NCBI GenBank assembly: GCA_029261615.1
Contig: JAJDAX010000320.1
Location: 1-5,178, forward strand
Direction of reading: 5' to 3'
Source of the DNA: Nitrospinaceae bacterium
GTDB lineage: Bacteria > Nitrospinota > Nitrospinia > Nitrospinales > Nitrospinaceae
Length of the DNA stretch: 5,178 nucleotides
A program made the position numbers and the translations under genes. The notes under the pieces are model-generated. The model ran no database searches. It saw only the letters and a list, made by a program, of their open reading frames with translations, and was not told the DNA's origin. Position 1 is the first letter of the stretch, and each line of letters starts with the position of its first letter. Positions 1-5,178 of the stretch are shown here, piece after piece.

Positions 1-2493
1 AGCCAGACTCTTTGGGAAATTCTTCTAGAATCGGACCGGGAGTTCATGAAGCTGGACCCTCTTACCCTTAGAGGAGCTGCTAAAGAGGCAGCAAAAGCCT
101 ATTCCCTTTTGCATCAATACGAAATTCCCTTCATTGAAAAAGGTTTTTGCGGCACGGAAGAAACCCGCTCCTATTACCGCTGGAAAACAGCCTATGAAGC
201 CGCTCTGAAACAACAAGGGGCGCTGGACTCCAGCCAATTGATGAAGCATTTGGGAAAAATGATCGCTTCGAGTGATATCACCCTTCCGAGGAGAATCATT
301 TTTGCGGGTTTTGATGAAATCATTCCAGCTCTGAAAAGCTTGATTCAGGTTCTTGAAAGTTCCGGCCATGAAATTCGGTTTTTTCCGGAAGCCATCAAAT
401 CAAATTCCCAATTAGAACTCGGTGACCATTCCAATATTGGCGTCCGCCGGTTCAGCGACATCAAAACGGAAGTCATTCAGTGTGCCCGATGGGTTCGAGA
501 AAACTTCAAGGAAGGAAGTCGGATAGGTATTGTGGCCACCAGACTTGATGAAGTTAAGACTCTGCTGGAAAGAGAACTGATGGCGGAACTCGCTCCTGAA
601 TCGATCTTTCCCTGGGAAAATATCAAACTACCTTTTAATGTTTCCCTGGGACAGCCCCTTATCAAGGAATCCATGTTTCCACCGGCATTGATCCTGCTCG
701 CCTCTTCAGCAAAACCGACGCCCTTTGGCAAACTAATACAGGTATTGAGAAGCCCCTATTTTGTGCCGGAAGCAGATGATGAAAATGTGGTAGACGATCT
801 GGAAACACGTCTTGTAAAAAAGAAAACTCCTGAGGTAATGCTTGCCACATTGCGCAGCCTCACTCTCCCCGCTGAGGGCAAGACACAGAGAGACTCTTTG
901 CAATATAAAAGCGTCAAAGCCCTTTTAGCCAAATGGATTGAGTATCAACAGAATAAAAAGTACCAGTCGCGAAAACTTCCCAGTGAATGGGCCCGGGTAT
1001 TTGTAAAAACATTATCAAGTTTGGGTTGGCCTGCAAAATCCCGGCGTTTGAGTTCTCGCGAAATCCAGGCCTACCTTGAATGGGAGAATCGTCTGGACGA
1101 ATTGGCGACTCTTGACCCTATCAAGGGCAATATTTCCAGGATTGAGGCCGCTGATTGTTTATTAAGTATGGTTGCAAATCCGGCGCGCCCCTTTCAAGAG
1201 CAAAGCACCGAGGATTCCCCAGTTCAACTAATGGGCTTGTTAGAATCTTCCGGTCAGTCATTTGACAGTCTTTGGATTATGGGTTGCGATTCCGATGTAT
1301 TGCCGGAACCATTAAGACCCAACCCTTTTATTCCTGCTAACCTGCAACGCAAGCTGGAACTCCCCTACGCATCCCCTGAAAGACAATACAGATTTTCAAG
1401 GACCTTAATCTCACGGCTCAGTAAAGCGGCTCCAAATGTCGTATTCAGTTATTCCGTATTAAAAGATAAAGAACCCAAGCGACCTAGCCCCTTATTGTCA
1501 GAATTGACTGAACATGAAATTATTTCTGACAATTCACATCGAATCAAGGACCGTATCCCAATCCTTCCCCTGGAAACATTTGCTGACGCGACACACTTGC
1601 CAATCAACAAAGCCTTACTATCAGCCATCCAGGGCGGTTACGGAATTCTTAAAAACCAGGCAGAATGCCCGTTCCGTGCATTTTCAATTCACCGCTTGTT
1701 AGCGGATCGATATTTGGTTGCTGAAACAGATTTTGAATACATGGAACGGGGCAACATCATCCATTTCGCTTTGGAATTAGTCTGGAAACAAATCAAAACC
1801 CGAGCAAACCTGGAGCAATTATCCAAATCCGATGCTTTAAAAAACCTGATCAGCCAGATCATGAATGACATCATGCTTAAAGAGGATTTTTCACGAATAT
1901 TAAAAAACCAGCCCAGATTCAGGGAAATGGAAATTAATCGGGTGACTCGCCTGATTCTCGACTGGTTGAACTTTGAGCTAAGTCGAGATGACTTCAAAAT
2001 AGCGGCCATTGAAAAAAAGGAGAAATTTAATTTTGAAGGAATGGTTATCCGTTTTCGAGCTGACCGAATAGATGAACTCCCCGATGGCCAAAAGATCTTA
2101 ATCGATTACAAATCCGGGAAGGTCACGCCAGGCGCATGGTTTAAAGAACCTGTAAGAGATCCCCAACTTCCCCTGTATGCCACACACCTCAATCCTGATG
2201 GAATTGCTCTTGCTCAGGTGAGAAAGGGTGAATTTAATATTCACACTGCGGGTTCGAAGAATATACCGTTCACCGGCCTCAAGGAACTTAAATACAAGAA
2301 GGAGACCGACTGTGACAACTGGGAGGAATTACGCAATTATTGGGACAATCAATTAAAGGCCCTCGCTCTGGATTTTAAAGAAGGGAAACTGGTCATTTCC
2401 CCCGTTGAGGATGATGCCACCTGCCGAAACTGCCTGCACGCTTCACTGTGTCGTGTCGATGAACTAAAACAACGCCTCACCCCTCAGGCCTGA
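1..2493 (+). CDS. AddB-like PD-(D/E)XK nuclease, DNA double-strand break repair (5' partial)
   Basis: Residues are numbered from the Met at base 46. The protein is probably the nuclease/scaffold subunit of an AddAB-like helicase-nuclease that resects DNA ends in the cytoplasm. The body (about 1-520) resembles an inactivated helicase: a RIGIVATRLDEV segment follows a WVREN stretch, and residues 393-440 carry VQLMGLLESSG, FDSLWIMGCD and a downstream NPFIP. This pattern fits the 'probable DNA repair protein' family (TIGR03623 type, from memory). The C-terminal nuclease shows GNIIH (His573), ADRID (Asp673), IDYKSGK (Asp687, Lys689) and QLPLY (Gln707-Tyr711). Cys541 plus Cys793, Cys796 and Cys802 (C-x2-C-x5-C) match the iron-sulfur staple of AddB. 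The frame is open from base 1 to 46 and reads SQTLWEILLESDREF, which fits the family, so Met46 is probably internal. I estimate about 100 N-terminal residues lie upstream. The stop is TGA at 2491. Family confidence is high; the exact biological role is inferred. Confidence 0.9.
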   Translation, partial: SQTLWEILLESDREFMKLDPLTLRGAAKEAAKAYSLLHQYEIPFIEKGFCGTEETRSYYRWKTAYEAALKQQGALDSSQLMKHLGKMIASSDITLPRRIIFAGFDEIIPALKSLIQVLESSGHEIRFFPEAIKSNSQLELGDHSNIGVRRFSDIKTEVIQCARWVRENFKEGSRIGIVATRLDEVKTLLERELMAELAPESIFPWENIKLPFNVSLGQPLIKESMFPPALILLASSAKPTPFGKLIQVLRSPYFVPEADDENVVDDLETRLVKKKTPEVMLATLRSLTLPAEGKTQRDSLQYKSVKALLAKWIEYQQNKKYQSRKLPSEWARVFVKTLSSLGWPAKSRRLSSREIQAYLEWENRLDELATLDPIKGNISRIEAADCLLSMVANPARPFQEQSTEDSPVQLMGLLESSGQSFDSLWIMGCDSDVLPEPLRPNPFIPANLQRKLELPYASPERQYRFSRTLISRLSKAAPNVVFSYSVLKDKEPKRPSPLLSELTEHEIISDNSHRIKDRIPILPLETFADATHLPINKALLSAIQGGYGILKNQAECPFRAFSIHRLLADRYLVAETDFEYMERGNIIHFALELVWKQIKTRANLEQLSKSDALKNLISQIMNDIMLKEDFSRILKNQPRFREMEINRVTRLILDWLNFELSRDDFKIAAIEKKEKFNFEGMVIRFRADRIDELPDGQKILIDYKSGKVTPGAWFKEPVRDPQLPLYATHLNPDGIALAQVRKGEFNIHTAGSKNIPFTGLKELKYKKETDCDNWEELRNYWDNQLKALALDFKEGKLVISPVEDDATCRNCLHASLCRVDELKQRLTPQA

Positions 2494-2497
2494 TATG
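2486..2497 (+). promoter_or_regulatory. Gene junction with weak ribosome binding site, probable translational coupling
   Basis: The TGA of the AddB-like gene (2491-2493) and the ATG of the helicase gene (2495-2497) are separated by a single T. The only Shine-Dalgarno-like bases are AGG at 2486-2488, six bases before the ATG, so independent initiation looks weak. Ribosomes finishing the first gene could restart on the second, which would keep the two subunits in balance. The spacing is seen directly; the coupling is inferred. There is no room for a promoter or terminator between the genes. Confidence 0.5.
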
Positions 2498-5178
2498 CCA
2501 CAAGTACCTGATCATTCCGTCCGTGAATCCGCCCTCGATCTGGAGCGATCCTTCATCGTCCAAGCTCCCGCCGGTTCAGGAAAAACAGAGTTATTGATTC
2601 AGCGTTTCCTCAACCTTTTGAGCAAGGTGGAGCAACCCGAGCAAATAATTTGCATGACATTCACGAGGAAGGCCGCCGGCGAAATGCGGGATCGGATATT
2701 CAAGGCCTTGGCCCGTGCAGCCACAAAAGAACAACCGGCAGAGGCTCATTTGCAAACTTCCTGGAAACTGGCAGTGAAAGTTCTGGAACAGGACAAAAAA
2801 CGTGGCTGGAATTTACTCAACAATCCTGGACGCCTGAAACTACAGACCATTGATTCATTTTGCTCATGGATCGTTCACCACATGCCTCTTAAATCCAAAC
2901 TGGGAGGAACCCTGAACCCAGAAGAATTTTCAAAAGGTGCTTACAGAGAGGCCGCAAAAAATATTCTGGCCCTGGCTGAGGACGATTCCGATACAGGACA
3001 TAACATCAGAGTTCTTTTAAAACATCTCGACAATAACAAACTGGATTTTTTGAAACGTATTCAGTATTTACTGGAAAAAAGGGATCAATGGATCATTCCA
3101 TTTTTTTCATCCATCGAACTCTCCCAAGTTCATCGGCAATGGTTTGAACATACTTTAAGTGAATTACTTCAAGAGCAATTGGTAAGAGCAGATGCCCTTT
3201 TCCCTGATTTCGTAAAGAGCGACCTCCCTCATTTACTTGCTATAAGTGCTGAGAACCTGAACGAGGAAAACCCCTGTGAGCCCTCCCCTCTAACGGGCAT
3301 TACAACTTTCCCAGAGCCCAGCTCAGAGAACATTCCCAAATGGCGTGAATTAGCAATAAGGCTGGTAACAACAGGGGGAACCTTTCGCAAAAAACCTAAC
3401 AAAAACGATGGATTTCCAACCACCCTGAAATTGGAAAAAGAATCCTTCCGTGCCCTTCTCGAAGCTTTGTCGCACAACAGTGAACTCGAATCCGCGTTAA
3501 ATGAACTTCGGAGTATTCCTGACCCATCTTTCACAGACAACGATTGGGCCATTTTGGAAGCCACATTCAAATCGCTCCAACCACTGGAACAATCTCTTCG
3601 CGATGTTTTCCGAAAAAGGGAGGTCACCGACTTTACCGAGATATCTTTGTCCGCCATAAATGCGCTGGGAGTTTATGAACAGGATGAAAACCTTTTACCA
3701 ACTGATCTTGCGGAGTATCTTGACTACAAAATTCAGCATATTCTGGTGGATGAGTATCAGGATACTTCTTTCAAACAGTATGAGTTACTTAAACGCCTTA
3801 CTGCTGGATGGCAACCTGGTGATGGCCGTACCCTGTTTATTGTAGGCGACCCTATGCAGTCCATTTTTCGTTTTCGTGATGCAGAGGTCGGTATTTTTCT
3901 AAAAACTCAAAACGAGGGTATTGGCGATTTTCCTCTGGAAAAACTCACTTTAACAACCAATTTCCGTTCACAAAAGGGATTGGTGGATTGGGTAAACTCT
4001 TGCTTCAAAGAAGTGTTTCCAAAAAAGGAGAATCCGGATTCAGGAAAAATCCGTTACACCCCGTCTCAGGCATTTCAAAAGGAACTGCCAATACCCGGAG
4101 TTCAATGCCATTCTTACGAAGAGGGAGATTTTGAGAAGGAAGCAGCCGATATCGCCGACCTCATTCAAAAAATATCAAAAGAGGATCCAGAAAAAAATAT
4201 CGCCATTCTGGCAAGGGCTAAACGGCATTTACAAAACATCACCAGAACTTTACGTGACCGGAAGATTACTTACCGAGCGGAAGACATTGATCCACTATCT
4301 GAGCGCTGGGAAATTCTCGACCTTCTGTCACTCCTTCAGGCTATTGTAAAACCAATGGATCGAATTGCCTGGCTTTCTGTCCTACGGGCACCCTGGGCAG
4401 GCCTTTCAATGACAGACCTTCATGAATTGTGCCTGGATTCCAAAGGGATCTCAATCTGGACCCTTTTACTGGATTTAAACAGACAAGACAAACTATCAGA
4501 AAATGGCAAATTTCGAGTTGAACATTTTGTTTCAATAATGGAACCGGCTCTCGAAAAACTGGCGACGTCCGGATTGAGAAATACTCTGGAGGCTTTATGG
4601 ATAAGGCTTGGGGGACCGGCCTATATACCTGACTCTTCAAGACAGGATATAGAAACATTCTTCGATGAACTGGATCGGTTTCTGGAAACCAATGATGATT
4701 TAAATTTACAAGGGTTTGAGAGCCGACTTGAGGAAATATTCTCCACCGCAGCTTCCAGCGATTGTAATTTGCAACTAATAACAATGCACAAGGCCAAGGG
4801 GCTTGAATTTGATTTTGTCATTATTCCCGGACTTGGAAGAAAGACATCTCCAGAAAAAAACCGTCTTGTTTTCTGGCTACCTCATAAAAATTCCTTACTA
4901 CTTGCTCCAATAGAAGAATCCGGCACCGATCCCTCTCCTCTTTATCAATACGTAAAAGGTATCAATACTAAAAAGGATACCTCCGAAGCTGCACGCCTGC
5001 TCTATGTAGCCACCACGCGGGCTAAATCTCAGCTCCACCTTTTTGGACATGCACCTCAGGACTCTGAAGGAAATGTTTCTCCAGCTAATGGCTCTCCATT
5101 GAATATGTTGTGGCCATTTCTCCATAAAACGTGGGACACGCGTCAGCAAAAATTAAAAACGACTACCGAAAAGGAAAC
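2495..5178 (+). CDS. UvrD/AddA-like superfamily 1 DNA helicase (3' partial)
   Basis: This is an ATP-driven DNA translocase and probable partner of the AddB-like protein upstream. The frame stays open for 894 codons and leaves the window without a stop. Motifs, numbered from ATG 2495: Walker A APAGSGKT (24-31, Lys30); motif Ia MTFTRKAAGEM (54-64); LQTIDSFC (116-123); TDFTEISLSA (from about 378); motif II VDEYQDTS (418-425, Asp419 and Glu420 for Mg-ATP hydrolysis); motif III GDPMQSIFRFR (451-461); motif IV NFRS (489-492); motif V TMHKAKGLEF (763-772); motif VI EAARLLYVATTRAK (831-844, Arg842 the likely arginine finger). All look intact, so the motor should be active. The start is chosen because it puts Walker A near residue 24, as is usual, and lies one base after the upstream stop. 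AddA-type proteins are usually 1,100-1,250 residues, so a C-terminal part of a few hundred residues is missing. Whether it holds a second nuclease domain cannot be seen. A RecB-like or plain UvrD protein is less likely, given the AddB-like neighbour. Confidence 0.93.
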   Translation, partial: MPQVPDHSVRESALDLERSFIVQAPAGSGKTELLIQRFLNLLSKVEQPEQIICMTFTRKAAGEMRDRIFKALARAATKEQPAEAHLQTSWKLAVKVLEQDKKRGWNLLNNPGRLKLQTIDSFCSWIVHHMPLKSKLGGTLNPEEFSKGAYREAAKNILALAEDDSDTGHNIRVLLKHLDNNKLDFLKRIQYLLEKRDQWIIPFFSSIELSQVHRQWFEHTLSELLQEQLVRADALFPDFVKSDLPHLLAISAENLNEENPCEPSPLTGITTFPEPSSENIPKWRELAIRLVTTGGTFRKKPNKNDGFPTTLKLEKESFRALLEALSHNSELESALNELRSIPDPSFTDNDWAILEATFKSLQPLEQSLRDVFRKREVTDFTEISLSAINALGVYEQDENLLPTDLAEYLDYKIQHILVDEYQDTSFKQYELLKRLTAGWQPGDGRTLFIVGDPMQSIFRFRDAEVGIFLKTQNEGIGDFPLEKLTLTTNFRSQKGLVDWVNSCFKEVFPKKENPDSGKIRYTPSQAFQKELPIPGVQCHSYEEGDFEKEAADIADLIQKISKEDPEKNIAILARAKRHLQNITRTLRDRKITYRAEDIDPLSERWEILDLLSLLQAIVKPMDRIAWLSVLRAPWAGLSMTDLHELCLDSKGISIWTLLLDLNRQDKLSENGKFRVEHFVSIMEPALEKLATSGLRNTLEALWIRLGGPAYIPDSSRQDIETFFDELDRFLETNDDLNLQGFESRLEEIFSTAASSDCNLQLITMHKAKGLEFDFVIIPGLGRKTSPEKNRLVFWLPHKNSLLLAPIEESGTDPSPLYQYVKGINTKKDTSEAARLLYVATTRAKSQLHLFGHAPQDSEGNVSPANGSPLNMLWPFLHKTWDTRQQKLKTTTEKE

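Noticed and set aside
2012..2022. A7 run followed by GGAG inside the nuclease gene, resembling a slippery site with an internal Shine-Dalgarno
   Set aside because: The original frame continues through all nuclease motifs and the cysteine cluster, so no frameshift is needed. The next in-frame ATG (2041) is too far from AAGGAG for a clear internal start.
2650..2853. 67-codon + strand open frame starting near motif Ia
   Set aside because: It is a shifted frame within the helicase gene, whose own frame encodes motif Ia and the LQTIDSFC segment across the same bases.
3229..3657. 142-codon open frame on the - strand
   Set aside because: It lies wholly within the helicase gene, opposite its conserved frame. 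The translation is Ser-rich with no recognisable motif and no sign of its own ribosome binding site.
4341..4784. 147-codon open frame on the - strand
   Set aside because: It is antisense to the helicase coding region, has no recognisable domain, and overlaps another antisense frame; it is a chance open frame.
4854..4860. A7 run in the helicase gene as a possible frameshift or sequencing error
   Set aside because: Motif V before it and motif VI after it are in the same frame, so the gene is intact across the run.

Overview
The window holds two long, head-to-tail genes on the + strand and almost no non-coding DNA. The first (1-2493, entering from upstream) encodes an AddB-like protein: a degenerate helicase-like body followed by a C-terminal PD-(D/E)XK nuclease with the four cysteines of an iron-sulfur 'staple'. 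It matches what I remember of the family annotated as 'probable DNA repair protein' (TIGR03623 type). The second (2495-5178, running off the right edge) encodes a UvrD/AddA-type superfamily 1 helicase. All helicase motifs I looked for, from Walker A through motif VI, are readable and intact. The reading frame is open from 2495 to the last base.

Together the genes look like a divergent AddAB (RecBCD-equivalent) helicase-nuclease that would process double-strand DNA ends for recombination or degrade foreign linear DNA. The order is addB-like then addA-like, as in the classical addBA operon. One base separates the stop of the first gene from the ATG of the second, which suggests co-transcription and probable translational coupling.

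The organism cannot be fixed from this window. It is a bacterium with moderate GC content (mid-40s percent by eye). This AddB-like family and its helicase partner are, as far as I recall, best known from Proteobacteria and related Gram-negative groups, so that is a weak lean only. No RNA genes, mobile elements, CRISPR arrays, repeats, promoters or terminators were seen. There is no gene-free stretch longer than one base. I regard the window as a core-type DNA repair locus rather than a new system. The points most worth checking are the missing ends of both genes and how far this pair departs from studied AddAB enzymes.
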